Source: Candidimonas sp. (lineage in GTDB: Bacteria; Pseudomonadota; Gammaproteobacteria; Burkholderiales; Burkholderiaceae_B). Taken from it: a stretch of 61,988 nt of DNA. The stretch's first letter is position 1, and every line of letters begins with the position of its first letter. Shown piece by piece: positions 1 to 8,989 of the stretch. The position numbers and the translations under genes are program-made. The notes beneath the pieces are model-generated. The model was not told where the DNA came from. It saw only the letters and a list, made by a program, of their open reading frames with translations, and made no database searches. The stretch covers positions 1-61,988 of the forward strand of contig SCRC01000094.1 of NCBI GenBank assembly GCA_004297945.1, written 5' to 3'.

Positions 1-63
1 GACGATGGCATCAATGGCGTTTTGAATTACCGCAAATGTAATGGGATCAATGCCTGACGTCAT
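1..63 (-). CDS. hyuB: Hydantoinase B / oxoprolinase family protein, N-terminus only
   Basis: Partial gene: only the first 21 codons are inside the window and the rest lies beyond position 1. The visible peptide begins MTSGIDPITFAVIQNAI, which matches the usual start of HyuB-type subunits (DPI-x-x-x-VI-x-NA). Its ATG overlaps the hyuA stop codon as ATGA, so the two are probably translationally coupled, as expected for the two subunits of an ATP-dependent hydantoinase or 5-oxoprolinase. Substrate cannot be told from this fragment. Confidence 0.75.
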   Translation of the reverse strand, partial: MTSGIDPITFAVIQNAIDAIV

Positions 64-2168
64 ACCCGCTCCCGATTAATATCTATAACAATATTGCCAA
101 CGGCGTCCGCCCAAGCGCTCGCATCAGGGGGCACGACAATCGTCGTGTCGTAAGACTCGATAATGACCGGCCCCTGCCTGCGCGTTGCGTTCATTTCGCT
201 GCGAGCGATAAGCTCTGTATCGCACAGTGGAGAGTCTGGATCGAAACTCACCTTGCGATGGCCCGTCAGGCCCGATAGCGCGCTCGCATCAACCTGAATG
301 CGGGAAAAATTCAGACGCTGATCACTGCGTCCGTATACCTGCACACGCACATTGACCAGTTCAAGCGGCTCATCACTGCGATAGCCAAATGTACGTTCGT
401 ACAGTTCGCCAAAGGTCCCAATCAGGCTGGCCGTCGTTTGTCCATCGCCAAGCGGGCCTGTCAGCGGCACGGTCAGCTCGGAGCTTTGGCCCACATAGCG
501 CAAATCGACGCCGACTGTCGTATCGACCGATGCCGCGTCATACCCCTCCGCAGCAAGCACAGACCTTCCCTGAGCCAGCAAATCGTCAATCGCCTGCTGA
601 ACAAGCGCCGATCCTGCCGCTTCAAGCGGCCGCAATATGGCTTTGACGAAATGATGTTCCGCATTGGCCGTCAACATTCCAGCCGAACAAAAGACTCCGG
701 CCATCACGGGAGCAATAACCCGACTGATGCCCAGCAATTTGGCCACTCCCACCGCATGCAACGGTCCCCCTCCGCCAAAGGCAATCATGGTCATTTCTCG
801 GGGATCGCGCCCCCGTTCGATGGTCACGGCCCGAATGGCGCGGGCCATGTTCACGTTCGCCACGCGGCGTATACCGTGCGCAGCGGCCAGCGCATCAAGG
901 CCCAATCGGTCGCCTATATGCGTCTGCACTGCTCGGCGAGATAACTCTGCATCGACTTTAAGACTACCGCCAGCCAATGCCTGCGTATTCAGATAACCCA
1001 AAACCATATTCGCATCAGTCACGGTGGGGTAATCGTTACCCAGCCCGTAGCAGGCAGGGCCGGGTACGGCTCCGGCCGATTCGGGCCCAACGCACAACAA
1101 CCCCCCTGCGTCGATCCACGCCAGCGACCCTCCGCCTGCGCCCACCTCGGCAATATCGATGGCGGGCACCTTTAACACATAACCACCTCCTTTAATGAAG
1201 CGGCTCGGCGCGCTGATGCCATCGCGAAACTCATACTCTGTTGTCAGCGACGGTGCTCCGTCGATAATGCTCGAGGCTTTGGCCGTCGTGCCCCCCATAT
1301 CGAAAACCACCAACTCTTTGTCATGATTGAGCAGGCCAATTTGCGCAGCGCCCGCCACACCGCCCGCCGGACCCGATGCTACTGCAAATACGGGCTTGAG
1401 CGTCGCCGAAGCAATGCCCATCATCCCTCCATTGGAGGCCATGACCTGCAACGACGCGTTAACCCCCATGCGTTCCAGTTCGGTTTTAAGACGAGACAGA
1501 TAATCACGCATTGCAGGCAGAATATAGGCATTGACAACCGTGGTGCTCGTGCGTTCGTATTCCTTGATTTCGGGCAATACCTCGCAGGAAACACTCAGCA
1601 ACACATGAGGGAACGCCTTTTCGATAATGGCCTTGGCGGTCTGTTCGTGAATCGGATTGATATAACTGTTGATAAAACAGATAGCAATGGCTTGGACACC
1701 TTCGTTCACCATTTCCTGAACTGTATTCCTTACCTCATTGGCATCAAGGGGCGTCACAATTTCGCCCCGGGCACCGATACGTTCTTTCAGCCCGCGCCGA
1801 TAACGGCGCGAGGCCAAAGGCACTGGCTTTTGCCATGCCAGGTCGAACATGGTGGGGGTGCGTATGCGCCCAATCTCCAGCACATCGCGAAAGCCTTCCG
1901 TGGTCAGGACGCCTGTCAGCGCACCGCTCTTTTGTAAAATGGTATTGGATGCGGTGGTTGTACCATGCACGATTTCGGTAATGTCGCCAGGATCGATGCC
2001 GGACTGCTCGATAAGACGGCCCAAACCCTGAACAATCGCCAAGCCAAGATCATGCGGCGTGCTCGATGTTTTATTGACAAATAGACGACCGTCTGGCATT
2101 GCCAGCACGATATCGGTAAATGTACCGCCTATATCGCAACCTACACGTACTTTCATTGGATTGCTCAT
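60..2168 (-). CDS. hyuA: Hydantoinase A / N-methylhydantoinase (ATP-hydrolysing) subunit
   Basis: A 702-residue protein of the HyuA/oxoprolinase family, which uses ATP to open cyclic amides such as hydantoins or 5-oxoproline; related proteins are acetone or acetophenone carboxylase subunits. The N-terminus carries the ASKHA phosphate-binding motif GCDIGGTFTDIVL (about residues 10-22), followed by HGTTTASNTILQ, a second phosphate motif VVFDMGGTTAKA near residue 290 and the family signature AFGGGGPLHAVGVA near residue 465. Length is normal for the family. The stop overlaps the hyuB start (ATGA), so the pair forms a two-gene unit. A TetR regulator is divergent and a palindromic operator candidate lies about 80 bases upstream of the ATG. 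The exact substrate is unknown. Confidence 0.88.
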   Translation of the reverse strand: MSNPMKVRVGCDIGGTFTDIVLAMPDGRLFVNKTSSTPHDLGLAIVQGLGRLIEQSGIDPGDITEIVHGTTTASNTILQKSGALTGVLTTEGFRDVLEIGRIRTPTMFDLAWQKPVPLASRRYRRGLKERIGARGEIVTPLDANEVRNTVQEMVNEGVQAIAICFINSYINPIHEQTAKAIIEKAFPHVLLSVSCEVLPEIKEYERTSTTVVNAYILPAMRDYLSRLKTELERMGVNASLQVMASNGGMMGIASATLKPVFAVASGPAGGVAGAAQIGLLNHDKELVVFDMGGTTAKASSIIDGAPSLTTEYEFRDGISAPSRFIKGGGYVLKVPAIDIAEVGAGGGSLAWIDAGGLLCVGPESAGAVPGPACYGLGNDYPTVTDANMVLGYLNTQALAGGSLKVDAELSRRAVQTHIGDRLGLDALAAAHGIRRVANVNMARAIRAVTIERGRDPREMTMIAFGGGGPLHAVGVAKLLGISRVIAPVMAGVFCSAGMLTANAEHHFVKAILRPLEAAGSALVQQAIDDLLAQGRSVLAAEGYDAASVDTTVGVDLRYVGQSSELTVPLTGPLGDGQTTASLIGTFGELYERTFGYRSDEPLELVNVRVQVYGRSDQRLNFSRIQVDASALSGLTGHRKVSFDPDSPLCDTELIARSEMNATRRQGPVIIESYDTTIVVPPDASAWADAVGNIVIDINRERV

Positions 2169-2248
2169 CTGGCCCTCACCCCCGTCTTATCTTGAGCTTG
2201 CGATATCTTTTGAAAATAAAACTGCAATAAAATTATATGATTATATTA

Positions 2249-2262
2249 ACTAACTAGTTAGT
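2249..2262. promoter_or_regulatory. Palindromic operator candidate for the divergent TetR regulator
   Basis: A perfect 14-base palindrome, ACTAACTAGTTAGT, sits in the AT-rich gap between hyuA (minus) and the tetR gene (plus). TetR-family operators are commonly palindromes of this length with this TTAGT/ACTAA character, and TetR regulators typically control the divergent neighbour. That it is the binding site is inference. Confidence 0.55.
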
Positions 2263-2388
2263 ACAATAGCGAGTCAAAACCCTATCGTCAAGCCTTTCAA
2301 TGCTAGGGTTTCCACTTAGCGATTCCGCAGCACGAGACGCCGCTACGTGTACACTCGCCGTTACCAAAAGGGATTTCACAAGAACACA

Positions 2389-3075
2389 ATGCAGACAGCG
2401 AAACCTGCCGTGAGAACAAAACCCCGAGTGCGCGATGCGCGAGCCACGCGTGAACGCATTCTGTCGATGGCTTATAAAGAATTTGCCGTGCGTGGCTACG
2501 ATGGCGCACGCATTGACGCTATCGTGGCGCGCTGCAAAATAAGTAAAAATCTGCTCTACCATTACTTCTCTGGAAAAGAAGCGCTGTTTATTGAAGTAAT
2601 GGAGCGGGCATACGGAGCGATGCGCGAACGACAAAACGAGTTGGCGCTTCCCGGTGAGAACCCGATTGCGGATATGCGGGCATTAGTAACGCAAACCGTT
2701 CAGCACTTTATTGACCAGCCCGATTTCATCCAGCTTTTGTCAACAGAAAACCTGTATAAGGCAAAGCACATCAGAAAGTCAGAGAAAATTACGGCCATGT
2801 TCAATCCGCTCAAAACGGCACTGGACGATATTCTTGAAAAGGGCAAGCATCAAGGCGTCTTCCGGCAAGATGTCGATTGGGTCGACCTTTATATATCCAT
2901 ATCAGGCCTGGGTGCATACTGCATTTCAAATCGCTATACCTTGTCATACGTCCTGGGAACCGATCTGGGGACACCCGAGCGCACCGCCAGCCGGCTCAGG
3001 CACATACCCGACATGGTTCTCAGCTATCTGTGCGACCTGGGTACGCACAAGGGCGCGACCACTCTGCCTTCCTGA
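2389..3075 (+). CDS. TetR/AcrR family transcriptional regulator
   Basis: A 228-residue one-component repressor. The N-terminal helix-turn-helix is clear (RERILSMAYKEFAVRGYDG followed by IVARCKISKNLLYHYFSGKE), and the C-terminal all-helical ligand domain is unassigned. I start it at the ATG at 2389; an in-frame GTG at 2347 would add 14 residues with no clear ribosome binding site. It is divergent from hyuA/hyuB, and the 14-base palindrome at 2249 lies between them, so it most likely senses a substrate of the hyu enzyme and represses that operon. Ligand unknown. Confidence 0.88.
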   Translation: MQTAKPAVRTKPRVRDARATRERILSMAYKEFAVRGYDGARIDAIVARCKISKNLLYHYFSGKEALFIEVMERAYGAMRERQNELALPGENPIADMRALVTQTVQHFIDQPDFIQLLSTENLYKAKHIRKSEKITAMFNPLKTALDDILEKGKHQGVFRQDVDWVDLYISISGLGAYCISNRYTLSYVLGTDLGTPERTASRLRHIPDMVLSYLCDLGTHKGATTLPS

Positions 3076-3121
3076 CCTGTTCACCTCGTGGCAATCAAAA
3101 CGTTATCAAAAAATCGTCGGT

Positions 3122-3246
3122 GGCACCCACAAGGGGTGCCGCTACAAATACGTATCGGCCTTACAAATCGTATCGGCCTTACAAATACGTATCGGCCTTA
3201 CAAATACGTATCGGCCGCTCATGTAGCGACAGCCCTTGCGGCTGCC
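3122..3246. repeat. REP pair flanking a tandem repeat array
   Basis: Two GTAG-type REP palindromes (3122-3145, tail reading GCTAC, and 3223-3246, head reading GTAG) face each other in the gap between the tetR and lysR genes. Between them lie four copies of an 18-19 base unit, each starting CGTATCGGCC (3151, 3169, 3188, 3207) and separated by TTACAAAT(A). The array begins directly at the tail of the first REP. There is no gene in the gap 3076-3260. Confidence 0.85.
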
Positions 3247-3260
3247 AAAATCGGCAGCAA

Positions 3261-4160
3261 TCACGCCGCTTCATTACAGCGACCTCGCAGCCAATAGCCA
3301 AAAACCTCCAGCGCCTCTTTATTGATGGGGTCGTCGTTGTAGGAAATATAGTATCCCTGATCATTCGGAAGATGATGGGATACGGGAATAACCAGTTGAT
3401 TATTGGCCAGTTCCGTCAAAACAAAAATCTCCGGCACCAAGGCCACGCCCAGGCCGGACATGGCCGCGCTGGTCAGCATCGTGAACAGCTCGAAACGGCT
3501 GCCTCTGAGAGGCCTTAAATCGTCGGCCAGACCCGCCGTTGCAAACCATTGCTTCCATGCATCTTCTCGCGAAGATAAATGCAATAAAGGAAACTGGGCA
3601 ATGATCTCGGCCGAAACATCGGGTATATCGTTGATCAGCTCACGGCTGCAAATGGGAACAACCTTGCCCTCCCTAAGCAAGAGCTCGCCTGCCGTGTCGC
3701 GCCAAACATCGTCGCCATAATAGATGACCGCATCGAACTGGCTGTTATTCAAAACGAACGGGTCTGATTTAACGGTAAGGTTTATATTGATTTTGGAATA
3801 CTTGCTTCGAAAATCTTTCAATTTCGGGATCAGCCATTGCGTGGCGAAAGTGGCGCCAATGGCAATGTCAAGCGACGAGCCTTCCTCACGCTGAACAATC
3901 AAGTCTGAGGTCGTGCGCTCTATGCGCTCAAGGCAGCTTCTTATCTTCATGGCGTAATTCTGGCCGTAATGGGTCAGCTCAATTCTCTTCTTTACACGCC
4001 TGAACAACACCACCCCAAGCTTGTGCTCAAGCCCGATCATTTGCTTGCTCACCGCGCTTTGCGTCAAGTGCAGTTCCTCGGCGGCTCTGGTCAAATTTTC
4101 ATGCCGCGCCACACACTCGAATATTTCCAAAGCTCCCAGGCTGGGAATCATTTTCCGCAT
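3261..4160 (-). CDS. LysR family transcriptional regulator (GcvA-like)
   Basis: A 299-residue LysR-type regulator. The N-terminal winged HTH is visible (LGALEIFECVARHENLTRAA then LHLTQSAVSKQMIGLEHKLG), followed by a periplasmic-binding-protein-like effector domain beginning near residue 92 (LDIAIGATFATQWLIPKL), typical of the GcvA/AmpR subgroup. It starts 19 bases after the stop of the upstream M20 amidohydrolase on the same strand, so the two may be co-transcribed and the regulator probably controls that locus. Effector unknown. Confidence 0.88.
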   Translation of the reverse strand: MRKMIPSLGALEIFECVARHENLTRAAEELHLTQSAVSKQMIGLEHKLGVVLFRRVKKRIELTHYGQNYAMKIRSCLERIERTTSDLIVQREEGSSLDIAIGATFATQWLIPKLKDFRSKYSKININLTVKSDPFVLNNSQFDAVIYYGDDVWRDTAGELLLREGKVVPICSRELINDIPDVSAEIIAQFPLLHLSSREDAWKQWFATAGLADDLRPLRGSRFELFTMLTSAAMSGLGVALVPEIFVLTELANNQLVIPVSHHLPNDQGYYISYNDDPINKEALEVFGYWLRGRCNEAA

Positions 4161-4179
4161 AGTCCGTCATCCTTCAAGC

Positions 4180-5385
4180 TTATTGATTTGGCAGCTTTGC
4201 CAAGGCAAGCTGTATCCAATATTTGGCACCGATATCAATCAAGCGATCGTTGAAATCGTAATGACTGTTATGCAAGGCGCAGGATACGACCCCATGAGAC
4301 GCGCCAGGCTGCGCCAGCGCCCCATTGCCTATCCATATATAACAGCCCGGCTTTTCCAGCAGCATCCACGAAAAATCTTCGGCGGCCATGCTTGGCTCTA
4401 TCTCAGTATGAATTTCATCTTCGCCAAAGGTGCTCTTCAAAACACCAAGGCAAAATTCGGTTTCGTCAGCATGGTTTATCGTCGGTGGGTCGTTGCGCAC
4501 AAAATTCACCTGAGCCTCGCACCCGAATGCACTGGAAATGGTGAGCGACAATTCCTTGACCCGTTTTTCAATGAGGTCAAGAACGTCCAGGGTAAGAGTG
4601 CGCACCGAGCCCACCAAGGTTCCTGCTGCGGGGATCACGTTGTGCGCGTTGCCGACATTCATTTGTGTGATGCTTAAAACAGCGGCCGACAGTGGATTCA
4701 GATTTCTTGACACCACAGTTTGCAAGGCCAGAGCCAGTTGTGCAATGGCAACAACCGGATCGACAGAGAGCTGTGGCATCGCCGCATGCGCCCCTTTGCC
4801 TTTGACCGTAATGTGAAAGTAGTTGGTGGAGGCCATAATGGGTCCCGGCTTGATGCCGAAATGTCCCAGAGCCAGGCCGGGCCAGTTATGCATTCCAAAA
4901 ACAGCGTCCATGGGAAAGAGCTCAAATAAACCTTCGGCCATCATTTTCCGGGCGCCGCCTCCGCTTTCCTCGGCGGGTTGAAATATAAGGTAGACAATTC
5001 CACAGAAGTCATTGTGCGTGGCCAGATATCGGGCGGCCGCCAACAACATCAGTACATGGCCGTCATGCCCACAACCATGCATTTTATTTTCATGAACGCT
5101 GGCGTGGGCAAAGGTATTTTCTTCTTTCAACGGCAAGGCATCCATATCGGCCCGCAGCCCGATCGCCCGACTTCCCGGTTGCTGCCCGCGGATAATCCCG
5201 ACAACCCCGGTAATCGCTATGGCGCTCACCACCTCAATATTCCACTGCGTCAATTTATTCTTGATAAGCGACGACGTACGAAGCTCCTGGAAGGCAAGCT
5301 CCGGATGCGAGTGCAAATCGTGGCGCAACGCCTTCATTTCCTCGTGCCATTCATTCAGGGTTTGATCAATCTCGACGGTGTTCAT
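4180..5385 (-). CDS. M20D family amidohydrolase (aminoacylase / hippurate hydrolase type)
   Basis: A zinc peptidase-fold hydrolase that removes acyl groups from amino acids or cleaves related amides. Metal-binding and catalytic motifs of M20D enzymes are present: GLRADMDALP, MHGCGHDGH, FQPAEESGGGA, MHNWPG, and the dimerisation-domain HAAMPQLSVDPV; AAEDFS is near the C-terminus. I place the start at the ATG at 5385 (MNTVEIDQTLNEW), which has a GAGAG upstream; the frame is open to 5493, but the extra residues do not resemble the family. It is followed by a LysR gene and divergent from an amino-acid-type ABC binding protein, suggesting the hydrolase feeds a transported N-acyl or amide substrate into catabolism. 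Confidence 0.85.
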   Translation of the reverse strand: MNTVEIDQTLNEWHEEMKALRHDLHSHPELAFQELRTSSLIKNKLTQWNIEVVSAIAITGVVGIIRGQQPGSRAIGLRADMDALPLKEENTFAHASVHENKMHGCGHDGHVLMLLAAARYLATHNDFCGIVYLIFQPAEESGGGARKMMAEGLFELFPMDAVFGMHNWPGLALGHFGIKPGPIMASTNYFHITVKGKGAHAAMPQLSVDPVVAIAQLALALQTVVSRNLNPLSAAVLSITQMNVGNAHNVIPAAGTLVGSVRTLTLDVLDLIEKRVKELSLTISSAFGCEAQVNFVRNDPPTINHADETEFCLGVLKSTFGEDEIHTEIEPSMAAEDFSWMLLEKPGCYIWIGNGALAQPGASHGVVSCALHNSHYDFNDRLIDIGAKYWIQLALAKLPNQ

Positions 5386-5637
5386 CAATGCTCTCATGTC
5401 TAAATTGCGGCTTCGCGAACCTAGGGTAAACGCGTAATTGTTGCCGACAATCGCAACGCTAAATCCTGTACAAGACAATTCGATGTGAATCATTCCATAA
5501 GCTCATGATAATCACACCAAATCTCACTTTTCTTATATTTAGTTTACGATTAAGCTTCAAAAGGCCAATTTTGATGCTAGCCACACTTAAACGCAATAGT
5601 GCCCACACGCGAAAACAGCCCTCACAGGAAATTCAAC

Positions 5638-6489
5638 ATGACGAATAAAGCAGTTATCCGAGCGGTAAGCAAAATGGCGCTCGCTGCAGCCATCTCCGCC
5701 ATTTCGATCAACGCCATTGCCGGCGTGGTTCTTGACCGCGTCGAGAAAACCAAGCAACTGGTCGTGACCGTTAGCGCGAAATGGCCACCCCATGCTTTTT
5801 TGAACGATAAACATGAGTTGGCCGGCTTCGATATCGATACCGCCAATGAAATCGCCAAGCGCATGGGAGTCAAGGCCAAATTCGAAACACCCGACTTCAA
5901 GTTGGTGACGGGCGGACATTGGCACAACCGTTGGGACCTGGCTGTATTTTCGATCACGCCCACCAAGGCCCGTGCCCACAACATCAACTTCCCTGCCATT
6001 TATTACTACAGTTCATACGTTTTCGTGGTGAATAAAGATTCCAAGGCGAAAACTCGCGAAGATCTTAAAAACGTGACATTCGGCGTCGAAGGCGACACGA
6101 CAGCCGATGACTATATGCATCACGCCATGCAGTTGGACATGACCACCGTGCCGCCGTTCAAGTATCTGGACTTCACACCGAAGATGATCACTTATAAATC
6201 GTCGATGTTGCCTTTTGAAGACCTTCGTTTGGGCGACGGGGTGCGCATCGGTGCGGTGATTGCCGAAAAGGCCACTGCGGAAAACGCCATCAAACACGGA
6301 TATCCCGTAAAAATAATCCCTAACGACACGGCGTTCCTGGAACCCGTCGCCATCGTGACCGACAAAGGCGATCCTGAATTCGACAAGAAAATCGCAGCTG
6401 TGGTTGATTCCATGAAAAAAGATGGCACGTTGAAAGCCATCAGCGAAAAATGGTATGGCGCGGACTATACCCAAGCAACCCCGCAATAA
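5638..6489 (+). CDS. Amino acid-type ABC transporter substrate-binding protein
   Basis: A 283-residue periplasmic binding protein of family 3 (SBP_bac_3). The signal peptide is clear (MTNKAVIRAVSKMALAAAI, cleavage after INAIAG), and the mature N-terminus carries the fold signature KWPPHAFLN followed by LAGFDIDTANEIAKRMG. The ATG at 5638 is preceded by CAGGAA; an upstream in-frame ATG at 5599 would place residues before the signal peptide and is rejected. It heads a run with an FAD oxidoreductase, a permease and an ATPase, so it delivers the ligand (probably an amine or cationic/polar amino acid derivative) for uptake and oxidation. Ligand is inferred only. Confidence 0.87.
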   Translation: MTNKAVIRAVSKMALAAAISAISINAIAGVVLDRVEKTKQLVVTVSAKWPPHAFLNDKHELAGFDIDTANEIAKRMGVKAKFETPDFKLVTGGHWHNRWDLAVFSITPTKARAHNINFPAIYYYSSYVFVVNKDSKAKTREDLKNVTFGVEGDTTADDYMHHAMQLDMTTVPPFKYLDFTPKMITYKSSMLPFEDLRLGDGVRIGAVIAEKATAENAIKHGYPVKIIPNDTAFLEPVAIVTDKGDPEFDKKIAAVVDSMKKDGTLKAISEKWYGADYTQATPQ

Positions 6490-6552
6490 CCTCTTTGGGG
6501 GCGACCCAAGTCGCCTCAAACCACTAAACTGACAGAAGGGGGCCTCCCCCCC

Positions 6553-7860
6553 TTGTGCGAAAACGTGTCTGAATATTCAAACAATTATTACGTCCAAACC
6601 ATCTCCACTCACACTCCCTACCCCTGTCTGGCCCAAACCGAAGAAGCCGATGTCTGCGTAATAGGCGCTGGCCTGGCTGGGCTGACGGCGGCGCTGGTGC
6701 TGGCTCGGGCGGGCAAGCGGGTGGCGTTGCTAGAGGCCGAAAGAGTCGCCTGGGGCGCCTCGGGAAGAAATGGCGGTGTCGTCAGCCCCGGCTATTCAAC
6801 CAGCTTTGCAAAAATCGCCGGGCGAGCCGGAGTAGACTGCGCCAAACAGCTTCATCGGCTGTCACTGGAAGGCGTCGAAATCGTCAGAAAGAACATAGCG
6901 TCTTTAAATATCGGGGACGCCAACCCGATCGACGGAACCCTTAAGGTCAGCCGATTTGAAAACTCGACCGAGGCTCAAAAAAATATTCAATGGTTAGAGC
7001 AAACATTCGGCTATTCCCTTGAGTTCAAATCCAAAGAAGAAATCCGCAGTTTGCTGATATCGGACAAATACATGAATGGCGTGTTTAACCCGCATGCCTT
7101 TCACTTTCATCCACTGAACTACGCCCTGGGTCTGGCGAAAGAGTTGGAACGGCTGGGCGGCCATATATTCGAAGACTCGCGTGCTCTGAAAATCAGCACG
7201 AAAGGAGCAAGCAGGCGCATCGAAACCGCGCGCGGCGCCGTACACGCGCCAGTGGTGCTGATTACCTGCGGCGGTTATACAGACGGCCTTGTTCGAACGC
7301 TGACTCGCAGCTATGTCCCCATATCCACCTATATGGTCGTCACCGAGCGGGCCAAAGATCTTATCGGCACAGCCATCAAATCCAGCTCTTCTATCGGCGA
7401 CACCCGGCGATCCAGTGATTATTATCGGCTTGTCGACGGCGGCGCACGGATATTATGGGGCGGCATGATCACAACCAAACAGGCTGAGCCGGCGCGGCTG
7501 GGCACCCTGCTCAAGCAACGCATGGTAGACACTTATCCGCAACTGGCCGACATTCGTATCGACCGTTCATGGTCGGGAAAAATGGCGTATGCCAGGCATC
7601 TGATGCCCCAAATAGGCAAACTCGACGATGGCCTATGGTATTGCATGAGTTTCGGCGGCCACGGGATGAATACCACGGCCATCGGCGGCACCGTCATTGC
7701 CCAAGCCATTCTTGGGCAATCAGACAGATACACGCTTTTCACCCCATTCGGCCTGGAGTGGAATGGCGGCGTCGCGGGCACGGCGGCTGTGCAATTGACG
7801 TACTGGTATTATCAATTTCGCGATTTTCTGCAAGAACGAAAGTCGCAACAGATGAATTAA
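6553..7860 (+). CDS. FAD-dependent amine oxidoreductase (DAO family, PuuB-like)
   Basis: A protein of up to 435 residues with an N-terminal Rossmann FAD motif (VCVIGAGLAGLTAALVLARAG, written here in part) followed by WGASGRNGGVVSPGYS, typical of gamma-glutamylputrescine oxidase and related DAO enzymes. The C-terminus has the FAD-contacting FGGHGMNTTAIGG. The start is uncertain: no ATG precedes the conserved region, so the TTG at 6553 or the GTG at 6565 must be used. It sits between the binding protein and the permease of one ABC importer, which suggests oxidation of the imported amine in the cytoplasm. The 120-base gap after it shows nothing recognisable. Confidence 0.82.
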   Translation: MCENVSEYSNNYYVQTISTHTPYPCLAQTEEADVCVIGAGLAGLTAALVLARAGKRVALLEAERVAWGASGRNGGVVSPGYSTSFAKIAGRAGVDCAKQLHRLSLEGVEIVRKNIASLNIGDANPIDGTLKVSRFENSTEAQKNIQWLEQTFGYSLEFKSKEEIRSLLISDKYMNGVFNPHAFHFHPLNYALGLAKELERLGGHIFEDSRALKISTKGASRRIETARGAVHAPVVLITCGGYTDGLVRTLTRSYVPISTYMVVTERAKDLIGTAIKSSSSIGDTRRSSDYYRLVDGGARILWGGMITTKQAEPARLGTLLKQRMVDTYPQLADIRIDRSWSGKMAYARHLMPQIGKLDDGLWYCMSFGGHGMNTTAIGGTVIAQAILGQSDRYTLFTPFGLEWNGGVAGTAAVQLTYWYYQFRDFLQERKSQQMN

Positions 7861-7981
7861 CGCCATTGCCAAATCAATTATGGATGCGAATGCGAAGCAC
7901 AGACGGTAGTCGTTGTACGACAAGCGAAGCTGACAAAGCGCACGATTGATTTAGAAATGGAATAAGATCGGAGTCCGGAAA

Positions 7982-8950
7982 ATGCCTCTCACCAATCAGA
8001 AAAAATACAAGAAAGCCAATACCTTCTGCGCCATTATCGTTCTGGCGATTCTGATCGGGCTATATTTTTACTTCTGCATTGACAATACCTTATGGCTCTC
8101 AGACCTGGTAAAACAGTCTTCTGGGGATCCCGGCCAGATAACGTTTTATGGCACACTGGTCAAATGGGTTTTCGGCGTCGCCTTGTTTATTGCCAATATC
8201 TTTTTACTGGGAAAGATACCCAAACGGACTCAGGTTCTGATTACCTTTGCGGAATTGTTTGCGCTGCTGGGCCTGTTCATGGCCACCTTCCAGCTCAGCC
8301 TGCCGTTCATCATGAGCAACGTGGGCTACATGATTACACAGGGCGCTTTCACCACCTTGTATGTTTCGGCCATATCCATCTTTATCGCGTTCTGCATAGC
8401 TCTCGTCACCGCCATCGCCAGATTATCGTCAAATGGCGTGGCAGTCGGGCTGGCGACCTTCTACACGTCGCTCTTTCGCGGGTTGCCGTTGCTGATACAG
8501 ATTTTTATTCTGTACCTGGGCTTGCCGCAGTTGGGCTTTATCATCAACCCTATCCCGGCGGGCATCACGGCCTTGTCGCTGTGTTACGGCGCCTACATGA
8601 GCGAGGTGTTTCGAGCAGGTATTCAAAGCATTCCCAAGGGCCAGTGGGAAGCGTCAAAGGCGCTTGGCCTGCATAAGCGCAAAATCATGCGTCTGGTGAT
8701 TCTGCCACAGGCGTTAAAAATAATTATTCCGCCCACAGGCAATCACTTTATCGCCATGTTGAAGGACAGCTCGCTGGTGTCTGTCGTAGGCGTGTGGGAA
8801 TTGACATATGTAGCCAGCACGCTGGGCAACCGCGAGTTCCGCAATATGGAAATGTTGGTCACCGCCGCCGCCATCTATTGGACTATGTCGATAACTCTCG
8901 AAATCATCCAAAGCCGGATCGAACGAAAGTACAACCCTGCTACCCGCTAA
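7982..8950 (+). CDS. Amino acid ABC transporter permease (HisM/GlnP family)
   Basis: A 322-residue inner-membrane permease. Several hydrophobic segments are visible; the first three (residues about 12-32, 60-78, 88-110) precede the conserved BPD domain, which starts near GAFTTLYVSAISIFIAFC. The cytoplasmic EAA loop that docks the ATPase is present (EASKALGLHKRKIMRL). The N-terminal extension with extra membrane spans is longer than in HisM/HisQ (about 220-240 residues). Only one permease gene is present, so a homodimer is likely. It lies directly before the ATPase gene. Confidence 0.87.
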   Translation: MPLTNQKKYKKANTFCAIIVLAILIGLYFYFCIDNTLWLSDLVKQSSGDPGQITFYGTLVKWVFGVALFIANIFLLGKIPKRTQVLITFAELFALLGLFMATFQLSLPFIMSNVGYMITQGAFTTLYVSAISIFIAFCIALVTAIARLSSNGVAVGLATFYTSLFRGLPLLIQIFILYLGLPQLGFIINPIPAGITALSLCYGAYMSEVFRAGIQSIPKGQWEASKALGLHKRKIMRLVILPQALKIIIPPTGNHFIAMLKDSSLVSVVGVWELTYVASTLGNREFRNMEMLVTAAAIYWTMSITLEIIQSRIERKYNPATR

Positions 8951-8989
8951 TCATAAAAATAGAGCAACGCTTCCGTCAGGATGAATCAT

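Noticed and set aside
3146-3216. Possible CRISPR array
   Set aside because: The units are 18-19 bases, directly abutting and without unique spacers, and no cas genes are present.
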